The notes under the pieces are model-generated. The model did not search any database and was not told the DNA's origin. It saw only the letters and a program-made list of their open reading frames with translations. DNA of 64,000 bases from Lachnoanaerobaculum sanguinis (GTDB lineage: Bacteria; Bacillota; Clostridia; Lachnospirales; Lachnospiraceae). Below are positions 17,701 through 26,272 of this stretch, piece by piece. The stretch is taken from contig NZ_BTHK01000003.1 of the NCBI RefSeq assembly GCF_033242365.1, forward strand, positions 1-64,000, written 5' to 3'. The position numbers were made by a program, and so were the translations under genes. Every line of letters starts with the position of its first letter. The stretch's first letter is position 1.

Positions 17701-17876
17701 CTTTCCTTTGGTATATTTAATAAAAAATATCGTTACAGCTTTTATTTTTTATATACTATCATTTTTTCTTGCAAAAATCAATCTAAATATTATTTTTTAT
17801 GAGCAAATCATACTATTTTTTAGACTAAACATGTTAATAATTTACATATTTGTTTAACACTGTTTATTATATAGTT

Positions 17877-18113
17877 TTAATGCCAAACCTTACTTGCCTT
17901 ATCATACAGAGGATTTTCTTTCTTAATCAAGTTATCTATCAAATCCGCCGACTCAAAAGGAACACACCATGCCAAACCGCAACCTGAGGAAAGTTCTTTC
18001 GGAACGGGTATCAGCCTTCCCGGTACATTTTCTTTTGCACACAGACTTTCAAATGCCATTGCGGCTGTGGTGGTTTGAAAGGTCACTATATATTTCCAAC
18101 TTTTTTCTCTCAT
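17877..18113 (-). CDS. DUF3343 protein, putative Se/S carrier
   Basis: A 78-residue protein with the conserved SSGCGLAWCVPF segment (two cysteines) of the DUF3343 family. Its members sit beside YedF and class V aminotransferases and are annotated as putative selenium/sulfur carriers. The ATG overlaps the aminotransferase stop (TAATG), a sign of coupled translation. It is the last gene of the selD operon. Function is inferred from context and from the cysteine pair. Confidence 0.8.
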   Translation of the reverse strand: MREKSWKYIVTFQTTTAAMAFESLCAKENVPGRLIPVPKELSSGCGLAWCVPFESADLIDNLIKKENPLYDKASKVWH

Positions 18114-19273
18114 TATTCTTCCACTATTTCTTTTATCGCTTTTATAACGGCATCTATTTCTTCCTCGGTATTAAAATATGAGAACGAAAATCTTGCTATT
18201 CCCTCGTCCACTGTTCCAAATGCCTTATGCATCAAGGGCGCACAGTGAGCACCTGCCCTTATCGCTATATCATAGTCCTCACCAAGATAATCGGCCAGAT
18301 CTCCCGAATGGATTCCGTCTATGTTTAACGGCAAAATACTCCCATGCCTTATAAACTCCGGTTCTTTTTCAAATTCAGAACAGTCAGTGTAGAACTTTAT
18401 TCCCTTTATATCCTTTATACCCTTATAAAGCCTTTTTAGCAGATACATCTCTTTTTTATGTATATTTGTTATTCCGACTTCATTTATAAAATCAATTCCG
18501 GCACCAAGTCCCGCAATACCCATAATATTTAATGTACCTGCTTCAAGCCTTGTAGGATACTCATCAGGCTGCTCCTTATTAAAGGATTGCACACCGCTTC
18601 CTCCTACCTTAAAGGTATCTATCAAAATATCGGAATTTATAACTATACCGCCTGTACCTCCCGGTCCGAACAGCCCCTTATGACCTGTAAAGCAGAGGAT
18701 ATCTATCCCCGTTTTATTCATATCTATCTTGATATTTCCGGCACTTTGAGATACATCCACTATAAAATACAGGTTATTTTTTTTTGCTATTTTTCCGATA
18801 TACTCTATATCCGCTATTTCACCGGACACATTTGATACATGGTTTACAATTATAGCCTTTGTATTTTCTTTTATATGCTTTTCAAATTCATCATATTTTA
18901 ATTTGCCGCTTTCATCTGTTCCGATAAAATCAATGCCTATATTCCCGGTTTTTTCAAGCTTATAGAGCGGTCTGAGCACGCTGTTATGCTCCGTTACCGT
19001 ACTTATTACATGATCTCCACTGCCGAACAGTCCGAACAATACGATATTTAAACTCTCTGTAGCATTGGATGTAAAAATCACTTTTGAAGGGTCGCCGCTT
19101 CCGAAAAATCTTGAAATTTTTTCTCTTGTTTCATAGACCATTCTACCTGAATCAAGCGCGGCCCTGTATGCACCTCTTCCGCTGTTTCCATAGGATGTAA
19201 GCGCATGGTTTATAGCTTCTATTACATTTATCGGTTTTTTGAATGTAGTGGCGGCATTATCCAGATAAATCAT
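18113..19273 (-). CDS. Class V aminotransferase, cysteine desulfurase/selenocysteine lyase-like (EF2568 family)
   Basis: A 386-residue PLP enzyme. The PLP lysine is in CFTGHKG (Lys199) and the catalytic cysteine in RAGAHCAP (Cys344); SGVQSFNKEQPDEYPTRLE is typical of the EF2568 branch. This branch accompanies orphan selD and is thought to mobilise sulfur or selenium from cysteine or selenocysteine. It overlaps yedF by one base (TAATG) and DUF3343 likewise, so three proteins are made from coupled frames. Activity on selenocysteine is inferred. Confidence 0.88.
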   Translation of the reverse strand: MIYLDNAATTFKKPINVIEAINHALTSYGNSGRGAYRAALDSGRMVYETREKISRFFGSGDPSKVIFTSNATESLNIVLFGLFGSGDHVISTVTEHNSVLRPLYKLEKTGNIGIDFIGTDESGKLKYDEFEKHIKENTKAIIVNHVSNVSGEIADIEYIGKIAKKNNLYFIVDVSQSAGNIKIDMNKTGIDILCFTGHKGLFGPGGTGGIVINSDILIDTFKVGGSGVQSFNKEQPDEYPTRLEAGTLNIMGIAGLGAGIDFINEVGITNIHKKEMYLLKRLYKGIKDIKGIKFYTDCSEFEKEPEFIRHGSILPLNIDGIHSGDLADYLGEDYDIAIRAGAHCAPLMHKAFGTVDEGIARFSFSYFNTEEEIDAVIKAIKEIVEE

Positions 19274-19890
19274 TATGGTCTGATTACAAGATCGGCTTCC
19301 ATGAGATAACTTACAATATCATACATATTTGTCACCTCACCTACTAAAAGCTTCTCACTAAGTCCGTAATTGTTAAGGCATGCACCACATGAATAGATTT
19401 TTGCACCTGCTTTCTCCAAAACCTTCAAATCTTCAATACTTGCAGAACCCTCTGTAGTAATTCTTACACCTGTATTGTAGAACAGGATTTTTGCAGGCGG
19501 TATATCCTGTGAACTGAGAGCATAGATAAAGCCCTTTAAAAGAGTCTTACTGAACTCTTCATCACCGTCACCCATCTTATCGGAATCTATTACAACAATT
19601 GTTTCTTTTAATTTTATTTCATCAGACTTTACTGCTGTCTTTGTAACAGGTTTAGCCTCGGAAGCTTCTCCACCGTTTACATTGACGGTAACGATATACT
19701 CCGTATTTGACTTTTTCTCAAAAGATGCCTCATACTCTTTTTGCTTTGCCATCTTTAAAAGATTCTGTACCGCAATCTCATTATCAACACTTACCTCTAC
19801 CACTCCGCTTCCGCCAAGTTCTCTTATCGCATTCTTTGTCTTAACCACCGGTATCGGACATGCATCACCTATCGCATTTACTTTAATCAT
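19273..19890 (-). CDS. yedF: Selenium metabolism protein YedF
   Basis: A 205-residue two-domain protein: an N-terminal TusA/SirA-like domain with the ACPIPVV motif (Cys11), then a DsrE-like C-terminal domain ending with the YSCGACLNNYGL cysteine motif. YedF co-occurs with SelD, often without selA/selB, and is thought to carry selenium or sulfur. Start supported by AATAGGAGGAAAAT. It is between selD and the aminotransferase gene, nine bases after selD. Confidence 0.9.
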   Translation of the reverse strand: MIKVNAIGDACPIPVVKTKNAIRELGGSGVVEVSVDNEIAVQNLLKMAKQKEYEASFEKKSNTEYIVTVNVNGGEASEAKPVTKTAVKSDEIKLKETIVVIDSDKMGDGDEEFSKTLLKGFIYALSSQDIPPAKILFYNTGVRITTEGSASIEDLKVLEKAGAKIYSCGACLNNYGLSEKLLVGEVTNMYDIVSYLMEADLVIRP

Positions 19891-19899
19891 ATTTTCCTC

Positions 19900-20925
19900 C
19901 TATTTATAAGCTACTTTTATAGCTGTATTTTCTTTTTCTTTTATTTCTCCTACTATTGCAGCAGGCATACCTGCTTCTTTTAATTCATTTAAAAGTGCAT
20001 CTGCCTCCTCTTCTCCAACAGCAAGCAAAAGTCCGCCTGAAGTTTGAGGATCAAACAGTATCTCTTCCATAGCAAAAGGAACATCCTCAAAAATCACATT
20101 TTCACCGACATGATTTCTGTTTCTCTGTCCTCCGGCAGTGATGAGGAATTCATCCGCCAAAGCTTTTGCGGCTTCAAATACCGGAATCTGTTTTGCATAA
20201 ATTTGACAGGACTTATCATCACCCATCATTTCCATAAGATGCCCCAAAAATCCGAAACCTGTTACATCGGTGCATGCATGAATATCATACTTTTTTGATA
20301 TTTCACAGGCATATTTATTTAAAGTCCTCATAGAATCAACAGCTTCATTTAAGGTATTCTCATCCGCCTCACCTATTCTTGCGGCAGTACATATAATTCC
20401 CACTCCAAGTCTTTTTGTAAGTATCAGTCTGTCTCCGGGTTTTCCGGTATTATTTGAATAAATCTTCTTAGGATTTACTATCCCTGTAACACTGAGACCG
20501 TATTTTACATCTGTATCATCTATTGAATGTCCGCCTGCAAGTACACCGCCTGCTTCTTTTACCTTTTCAAGTCCGCCTCGCATTATCTCTCCAAGGATAT
20601 TTAAATCACTGCTTTGCGGAAAACATACTATATTGAGTGCTGTCTTTACCTCACCGCCCATGGCATATATATCACTTAAGGCATTTGCTGCCGCTATCTG
20701 ACCGAAAGTGTAAGGATCTTCCACCATCGGCGGAAAAAAATCAAGTGTTTGAACAAATGCAATGTCGTCAGTAAGCTTATAAACCGCCGCATCATCCTTT
20801 GCATCAAAACCCACCATTAAATTTTTGTCAAAATTTTGCTTTGGCAATCTCTCAAGTATATGGCTGAGTATTCCCGCTCCCAGTTTTGCGGTACAACCTC
20901 CGCCTTTGCAGTAAAGTTTTTCCAT
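19900..20925 (-). CDS. selD: Selenide, water dikinase
   Basis: A 341-residue SelD that makes selenophosphate from selenide and ATP. The N-terminal active-site loop reads CKGGGCTAKLG: the catalytic position is cysteine (not selenocysteine), followed two residues on by Ala where E. coli has a second Cys; the essential Lys is kept. GFDAKDDAAVYK, LAGGHSIDD and the DPQTSGGLL C-terminal motif are also present. It heads the operon selD-yedF-aminotransferase-DUF3343, after AGGAGGCAAT. No selA, selB or tRNA-Sec is seen in the window. Confidence 0.95.
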   Translation of the reverse strand: MEKLYCKGGGCTAKLGAGILSHILERLPKQNFDKNLMVGFDAKDDAAVYKLTDDIAFVQTLDFFPPMVEDPYTFGQIAAANALSDIYAMGGEVKTALNIVCFPQSSDLNILGEIMRGGLEKVKEAGGVLAGGHSIDDTDVKYGLSVTGIVNPKKIYSNNTGKPGDRLILTKRLGVGIICTAARIGEADENTLNEAVDSMRTLNKYACEISKKYDIHACTDVTGFGFLGHLMEMMGDDKSCQIYAKQIPVFEAAKALADEFLITAGGQRNRNHVGENVIFEDVPFAMEEILFDPQTSGGLLLAVGEEEADALLNELKEAGMPAAIVGEIKEKENTAIKVAYK

Positions 20926-20978
20926 ATTGCCTCCTAATATATAACTTATCTATATCGTCAATATATAAACTAATGACT

Positions 20979-21008
20979 ATTATAACCCCTTTATATTGAT
21001 TTTCGCAA
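20979..21008 (-). promoter_or_regulatory. Promoter of the selD operon
   Basis: -35 TTGCGA (21003-21008), 18-base spacer, -10 TATAAT (20979-20984), about 55 bases before the selD start codon. Confidence 0.6.
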
Positions 21009-21081
21009 TCAAATCGGACAAACATTTTATATAATGTAACATTCGTTAACAAATGAAAGATTTATGTAATATTTAAATCAA

Positions 21082-21110
21082 TTGAACAAAATTTATTTAT
21101 ATGTTATAAT
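21082..21110 (+). promoter_or_regulatory. Promoter of the L,D-transpeptidase-like gene
   Basis: -35 TTGAAC (21082-21087), 17-base spacer, -10 TATAAT (21105-21110). Its position excludes any start codon before about 21117 and supports the ATG at 21163. Confidence 0.75.
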
Positions 21111-21162
21111 TTTAAACCATAGTGACTTTAGTTTACTAATGTATTCTTTTTTAGGAGGAAAT

Positions 21163-22638
21163 ATGCATTTAAAAAGAATTTCAGCTGTATTTGCGTCAGC
21201 ATTGATGATTTCTTCAGTATTATCATCCAACGTATTTGCAGCAACAATAAGAAGAAATGTCACAGCCGGCTCGGTGGCTGTAGAAACATCAGCTCAGACT
21301 GAGACAGCTGAAAGCACAGAGGCTGCAACTTCTGCAGCTACAGGTGAGGTGGTATCTACAAATGATTATATACCTTCCACTATTAATAATGTAAATATGC
21401 CGGAAAACCTTGACCTTGACAGCGTAGTTGCCAATGCAGGTCTTGGTAATGTAGGTAACGGAAATACAAATCCCGAGCCTGTACTTGGTGAAACTCAGAT
21501 GGTTCACTTCGGACTTTGGAATACTGCAGATCAGGAGATCTCAGGTGCCGAGACAAACACAAGTGCTTATGCTTATGCAAAAGACGGTTTTAACAAGCTT
21601 TACCTCAATCATTCAGGTATAGGAAGATATTACTACAGAACTTACAACATGAACTCAGGTTGGTCTACATGGATGAACTCTAAAGAGACTGCACCTATAA
21701 CAGATCCTGCAAACAAGGTTCAGGCTGTTCAGATAAGAGTAAAGGGATATACAGGTGTAAGAAGCGACCTTTATTACAAGGCCGTTTTAAATGACGGAAC
21801 TGTACTTGACTGGGCAAAGAACGGTCAGACTCTCGGTACTATCGGTACAGACAGATATATAGTAGCTCTTAAGCTTACACTTTGGGACAAGCAAACAGCG
21901 TTTACAGAGCCTACAAAGGTACTTATGGAAGCTCCTGTTTATGAGGGAACTTATGTAGATGCCAACGGTCAGGTTCAGTACTCATCAAAAGATGCCTATA
22001 CCGGATGGGGATTTTATAATAATGATCAGTACTATTTTAAAGACGGTGCAACTCAAAAGGGATGGCAGTATATAGACGGATACAAGTATTATCTTGATGA
22101 GAATACAGGTGCCGTTGTAAGAGATCTTGAGCCTGTTATGGGATTACAGGATTCTTACGAGATTAAGTACAATAAAGCTACAATGACCATGTACATCATG
22201 GCTAAAGACGGTGCAAACGGATATATAATTCCTTACAAGACTTTCATGTCAACTGACGGACCTGCTACACCTGTGGGTACATTCAAGACATATGTTAAGT
22301 ACAGATGGAAAATAATGCATGACAATATCTATTGTCAGTTCCTTTCAAGATTTAAGGACGGATATATCATTCACTCTCTTATCTACTATGATAAGGCTGA
22401 TTCAAACAGACTTGATGCATCTACATACAACTATATTGATGATGCAAGATCTGACGGATGTTTAAGACTCCGTGCAGGTGATGCGGCTTGGGTATATTAC
22501 AACACCAAGATGAACACACCTGTTATAATTTACAACGATCCTACAAATAAGGGTCCTGTTGAGAAGGATGCTATAGAGCAGCCAATTCCTGCAAACCAAA
22601 CATACGATCCTACAGATCCTATAATGCAGGGAAGATAA
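21163..22638 (+). CDS. Secreted L,D-transpeptidase (YkuD) with wall-binding-like N-terminal region
   Basis: A 491-residue exported protein. It has an N-terminal signal peptide ending near VFAA (residue 27) and a Ser/Thr/Ala-rich linker. A ChW-like region follows (VQIRVKGYTGVRSDLYYKAV...). Then come a choline-binding-like GWGFYNNDQYYF / GWQYIDGYKYYL pair and a C-terminal YkuD domain. The catalytic motif reads SDGCLRLR (Cys about 433) where most YkuD proteins have SHGC; the upstream His is in IIHSLIYYD. It probably cross-links or modifies peptidoglycan outside the cell. RBS is TTAGGAGGAAAT. Confidence 0.85.
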   Translation: MHLKRISAVFASALMISSVLSSNVFAATIRRNVTAGSVAVETSAQTETAESTEAATSAATGEVVSTNDYIPSTINNVNMPENLDLDSVVANAGLGNVGNGNTNPEPVLGETQMVHFGLWNTADQEISGAETNTSAYAYAKDGFNKLYLNHSGIGRYYYRTYNMNSGWSTWMNSKETAPITDPANKVQAVQIRVKGYTGVRSDLYYKAVLNDGTVLDWAKNGQTLGTIGTDRYIVALKLTLWDKQTAFTEPTKVLMEAPVYEGTYVDANGQVQYSSKDAYTGWGFYNNDQYYFKDGATQKGWQYIDGYKYYLDENTGAVVRDLEPVMGLQDSYEIKYNKATMTMYIMAKDGANGYIIPYKTFMSTDGPATPVGTFKTYVKYRWKIMHDNIYCQFLSRFKDGYIIHSLIYYDKADSNRLDASTYNYIDDARSDGCLRLRAGDAAWVYYNTKMNTPVIIYNDPTNKGPVEKDAIEQPIPANQTYDPTDPIMQGR

Positions 22639-22655
22639 TTTAATATATTAATTTT

Positions 22656-22690
22656 AGCGGTGTGAAAGTATTTTTCACATCGCTTTTTTA
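22656..22690 (+). terminator. Terminator of the L,D-transpeptidase gene
   Basis: Arms AGCGGTGTGAAA (22656-22667) and TTTCACATCGCT (22673-22684), one G-T pair, followed by TTTTTATTT. Confidence 0.9.
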
Positions 22691-22760
22691 TTTATCTGTT
22701 TTTTGGACAATTTTTACTTGTTTAACATTATTTTTTCTATTAAAATAATAAGTACAGAAG

Positions 22761-22803
22761 GTTTTATTCAACTTTGACGGATGGATTTTCGGCAGAATAA
22801 AAC
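22761..22803 (+). promoter_or_regulatory. Spaced inverted repeat around a candidate promoter of the symporter gene
   Basis: GTTTTATTC (22761-22769) and GAATAAAAC (22795-22803) are perfect inverted copies 25 bases apart. Between them is a -35-like TTGACG (22774-22779); the -10 would fall in the second copy (ATAAAA). This is an operator-like layout. About 70 bases of leader follow before the start codon. Confidence 0.4.
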
Positions 22804-22872
22804 TATGTTCGTGAATACTTTGTCGAAAATTCTTTCCAAGGCATCTATGTTTTGTACAGAAAGGAGTTTTTT

Positions 22873-24330
22873 ATGGGTGCAAATTGGATCGTAACAGCTG
22901 TCGTAATAGTTTATTTGATTGCCATGCTTTTTATAGGCTGGTACTCCTCAACTAAAATCAACAGTAACACCGACTTTATGGTTGCCGGAAGGCGACTTGG
23001 TCCGTTTTTAATGGCAGGTACTTTAGCCGCAACGGAGATAGGAGGCGGAAGTTCTCTGGGAGTTGTTCAAAACGGTATGTCTGGATACGGCTTAAGTGCC
23101 GCCTGGTATATTATTACAATGGGAATTGCCTTTGCCATTCTTTCTTTTATAGCACCTAAGTTTCGTGCCGCTACAGTAAAAACCGTTCCGGAATATTTCC
23201 GCAGACGATATAGCAAGGAATCCGGATTCGTTACGGCAATTATTATGCTGCTTCCTCTTATAGGACTTACAGCAGGACAATTTATAGCTTCTTCCGTAAT
23301 CTTATCAACTATGCTTGGAATCAGCTATAAAGTTTCGGTTATTATAGTAGCCGTTGTTGTGACAATTTATTCCATTATGGGTGGACTTTGGAGTGTAACA
23401 TTAACCGATTTCGTTCAGGTATTTTTAATTATTTTAGGTATGCTTGCCGCAGTTCCTTTTGCACTGAACTATGCGGGTGGATGGAGTGCCGTTGTTACCA
23501 ATGTTCCGCCTAAAACAATGAATCTTTTCTCAGGATATGATTTATTCGGTATTATTTCACTTGTAATCATGTATGTAGGAACATTCTCCGTAGGACAGGA
23601 AGCGGTTTCCCGTTTCTACGCCGCAAAGAACGAGACCGCGGCTAAACAGGGAGCATGGCTTGCAGCATTGCTTAATTTCATTTATGCTTTTGTTCCTACA
23701 ATACTTGGAATTATTGTTTTAGCTTTAATTAATATGGGAAAATTCTCGGATAAGGACTTCGCATCGGTTGGCGCAAGATATGCTCTGCCTATTCTTGCTA
23801 TCCGTACCATGCCTGCCATAGTCTGCGGACTGCTCTTCTCAGGAGTAATTTCAGCTACAATGTCAAGTTCGGACTCCGACCTTTTGGGAGCAGGTTCTAT
23901 ATTTGCCAATGATATTTACAAAATTTATATTCGTCCGGATGCAAAGAGCTCTGAAGTTATGAATGTAACTAAGATAACTATGGTTATAGTCGGATTCTTA
24001 TCTCTTTTGATTGCATTATTTAATACAAAGAGTATTGTATCAATATTGATGTTCTGCTTTACTTTACGTGCCGCCGGCTCTTTCTTCCCCTATGTAATGG
24101 GTCATTACTGGGCAAAGGCATCAAAAGCCGGTACTATTGCTTCTCTGATTTTCGGAACAATTGTGGTGGTTTATCTTGAGCAATTTTCCAAGGGATACCT
24201 TTTCGGAATCCACTTCTCTCAGGCAATCATACCGGGACTTGTGTTTGCATTTATCGGTTTCGTAATCTTCTCTATCGCTTTCCCGCCGAAAAATCCGGGA
24301 ACAGAACTTGCCGAAGAAGAAGAAGATTAA
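22873..24330 (+). CDS. Sodium/solute symporter (SSS family)
   Basis: A 485-residue membrane protein with about 13 spans. The SSS signature shows in TDFMVAGRRLGPFLMAGTLAATEIGGGSSLG at the N-terminus and in GGLWSVTLTDFVQ and FSGVISATMSSSDSDLLGAGS, the last two lining the sodium and substrate sites. It cotransports an organic solute with sodium; the substrate cannot be told from sequence. The ATG at 22873 follows AGAAAGGAGTT. Monocistronic, with a terminator behind it. Confidence 0.88.
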   Translation: MGANWIVTAVVIVYLIAMLFIGWYSSTKINSNTDFMVAGRRLGPFLMAGTLAATEIGGGSSLGVVQNGMSGYGLSAAWYIITMGIAFAILSFIAPKFRAATVKTVPEYFRRRYSKESGFVTAIIMLLPLIGLTAGQFIASSVILSTMLGISYKVSVIIVAVVVTIYSIMGGLWSVTLTDFVQVFLIILGMLAAVPFALNYAGGWSAVVTNVPPKTMNLFSGYDLFGIISLVIMYVGTFSVGQEAVSRFYAAKNETAAKQGAWLAALLNFIYAFVPTILGIIVLALINMGKFSDKDFASVGARYALPILAIRTMPAIVCGLLFSGVISATMSSSDSDLLGAGSIFANDIYKIYIRPDAKSSEVMNVTKITMVIVGFLSLLIALFNTKSIVSILMFCFTLRAAGSFFPYVMGHYWAKASKAGTIASLIFGTIVVVYLEQFSKGYLFGIHFSQAIIPGLVFAFIGFVIFSIAFPPKNPGTELAEEEED

Positions 24331-24349
24331 TATATGTAAACTTAAAAGA

Positions 24350-24374
24350 GGGATGCCGAAAAATACGGCATCCC
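24350..24374. terminator. Bidirectional terminator between convergent genes
   Basis: GGGATGCCG (24350-24358) pairs with CGGCATCCC (24366-24374). On the minus strand it is followed by CTCTTTT, serving potD; on the plus strand by a weaker CTTATCTATTTC, serving the symporter gene. Confidence 0.8.
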
Positions 24375-24386
24375 CTTATCTATTTC

Positions 24387-25487
24387 CTAATTTGTTTCCT
24401 GTCTGAACTCTTCCCAGAGCTTATTGTGAAGCTCATTTGCCTCATCACTGATATTCTCAATCAGTTCTCCGCCCTCAATAAGTGAAATCTTATCCTCAGG
24501 GAATACTATAAGGTCCTTCCAATCATCTGATACATAGCTTTCAGCAGCCTTGTTTGTAACAAAGTATCCAATATACTCAAAGCACTTTGCAGCCACTTCA
24601 GGCTCATTGATATACTCAAGGAATTTATAAGCCGCTTCGGCATTCGGTGCATTTGACGGAATAAAGCTTCCCATTACCCCGAATCCAAGTCCTTCTTTAG
24701 GATATACAACTTTTAAATCAGGGTTTGCTTTGATTGCCTGAGTTACCTGTGATGTATACATAAATGCCGCTCCGACTTCACCGCTTAAGAGATAATCCTG
24801 AAGATTATTGTCATTTATAAGGCGGATATTTGGCGCCAAAGTCTTTAACTTATCTCCTGCTTCCTGTATCTGAGTAAGATCATTTGTATTAAATGAATAT
24901 CCGAGAGATTTCAAAGTAATACCGTCTATTACTCTGTAGTTTCCTATAATACCTACATTACCTGCAAGCTCAGGATTCCAAAGATCGTTATAACCTTGAA
25001 TATCCACTTTCACAGTCTCAGGATTATATACTATCAAAGGTATACCTGCACCGTAAGGCATTGTATACTTATTGTCAGGATCATAGAACTTACTTTGGAA
25101 CAAAGGATTTATATTGCCGTATGTAGATATCTTTGACTTATCAAGTTCTTTAACAAGTCCTTCCTTTATTGCAAGCTGAATAATATAATCATCTGCAACA
25201 ACAATATCATAATCTCCACCCTTAGTCTCTTCAAGCTTTGCAAGCATTGTCTCATCAAGGTCAAAATTTGAATAATTTACCTTAACTCCGGTCTTCTCCG
25301 TAAAGCCGTCCAAAACCTCTTGTGGGAACATTCCGTCCCATGTGTACAGATTTAAAGTAGTCCCCTTAAGAGCGCTGTCTGTGGCAGCTCCTGTACTTTG
25401 CTGTGCGGCATCTTTAGAACCGCCTCCACATGCTGTAAGAGCAAGCGCCGCTCCCAAACCAAGTAAACCTAATACTTTAGATTTCAT
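24387..25487 (-). CDS. potD: Spermidine/putrescine-binding lipoprotein
   Basis: A 366-residue lipoprotein (lipobox LTAC, Cys20) with the PotD/PotF fold: LNLYTWDGMFPQEVLDGF at the start of the mature part, VVADDYIIQ and YMPYGAGIPLIVYN-type segments. It binds polyamine outside the membrane and delivers it to PotBC. It is the last gene of potABCD, after potC, with GGAGGTAAATTAA as SD. A second, diverged copy lies at 61248. Confidence 0.9.
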   Translation of the reverse strand: MKSKVLGLLGLGAALALTACGGGSKDAAQQSTGAATDSALKGTTLNLYTWDGMFPQEVLDGFTEKTGVKVNYSNFDLDETMLAKLEETKGGDYDIVVADDYIIQLAIKEGLVKELDKSKISTYGNINPLFQSKFYDPDNKYTMPYGAGIPLIVYNPETVKVDIQGYNDLWNPELAGNVGIIGNYRVIDGITLKSLGYSFNTNDLTQIQEAGDKLKTLAPNIRLINDNNLQDYLLSGEVGAAFMYTSQVTQAIKANPDLKVVYPKEGLGFGVMGSFIPSNAPNAEAAYKFLEYINEPEVAAKCFEYIGYFVTNKAAESYVSDDWKDLIVFPEDKISLIEGGELIENISDEANELHNKLWEEFRQETN

Positions 25488-25504
25488 TTAATTTACCTCC
25501 AAAA

Positions 25505-26272
25505 TCAATCTTTCCTTGTTCTTTCCGAAATAAATATCACAAGCACCGTAATCACCAGTATAACAGTTGCGAGTGCATTTATTTCAGGAGTAATACCTGT
25601 CTTCATCTTTGTATATATCTTTATTGCAAGAGTATTTACTGAAGGACCGGTCGTAAATATAGATATTACCACATCATCAAAGGACATTGCAAATGATAAT
25701 AATAATCCGGATGCAATTCCCGGCAAAATATATGGTAATGTTACATCTCTGAATGTTTCAAACTCACTTGCCCCCAGGTCTCTTGCCGCCTCCTCAAGCG
25801 AAAGATCCATTCCCATAAGCCTTGCCCTTACAATTAAAAATATATAAGGTACACAGAATGAACTGTGTGCAATCGTCATGGTTACAAAGCCGAAAGGCAA
25901 ATTCATATATGAAAATATAGCCATAAAAACCATTCCGAGAATTATCTCGGGAATCATTATAGGCAGAGATGCAAAACCGCTGATGAAATCATCAAAAATA
26001 AGCTTTTTCCCTCTCATGGCAAGAGCCGCACTGACACCTATTACAAGTGAAAGCATACATGTCAGTACCGCCAGTATTATACTGTTTAATAACGCTTTCT
26101 TTATATCACCGTCATTAAAAAGCATCCTATACCAGTCGAGAGAAAATCCTTCCCATACACTTGTCAGCTTGGATTTATTAAAGGAATAAACTACAGTGAG
26201 TATAATGGGAAGATAGTTTAAAACAGTTACCAGCCCCAAAAATATAACGGCCGCTTTTGATACCTTTTTCAA
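25505..26272 (-). CDS. potC: Spermidine/putrescine ABC transporter permease PotC
   Basis: A 255-residue permease with about six spans and the EAA loop (EEAARDLGASEFETF, about residue 158) contacting PotA. The start is a TTG at 26272 that overlaps the potB stop (TTGA); GGAGGGATTATT precedes it at good distance, so translation is coupled to potB. Confidence 0.9.
   Translation of the reverse strand: MKKVSKAAVIFLGLVTVLNYLPIILTVVYSFNKSKLTSVWEGFSLDWYRMLFNDGDIKKALLNSIILAVLTCMLSLVIGVSAALAMRGKKLIFDDFISGFASLPIMIPEIILGMVFMAIFSYMNLPFGFVTMTIAHSSFCVPYIFLIVRARLMGMDLSLEEAARDLGASEFETFRDVTLPYILPGIASGLLLSFAMSFDDVVISIFTTGPSVNTLAIKIYTKMKTGITPEINALATVILVITVLVIFISERTRKD

Noticed and set aside
19900..20925. Selenocysteine (UGA) in SelD
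   Set aside because: The catalytic position is an ordinary Cys codon, and no in-frame UGA occurs.
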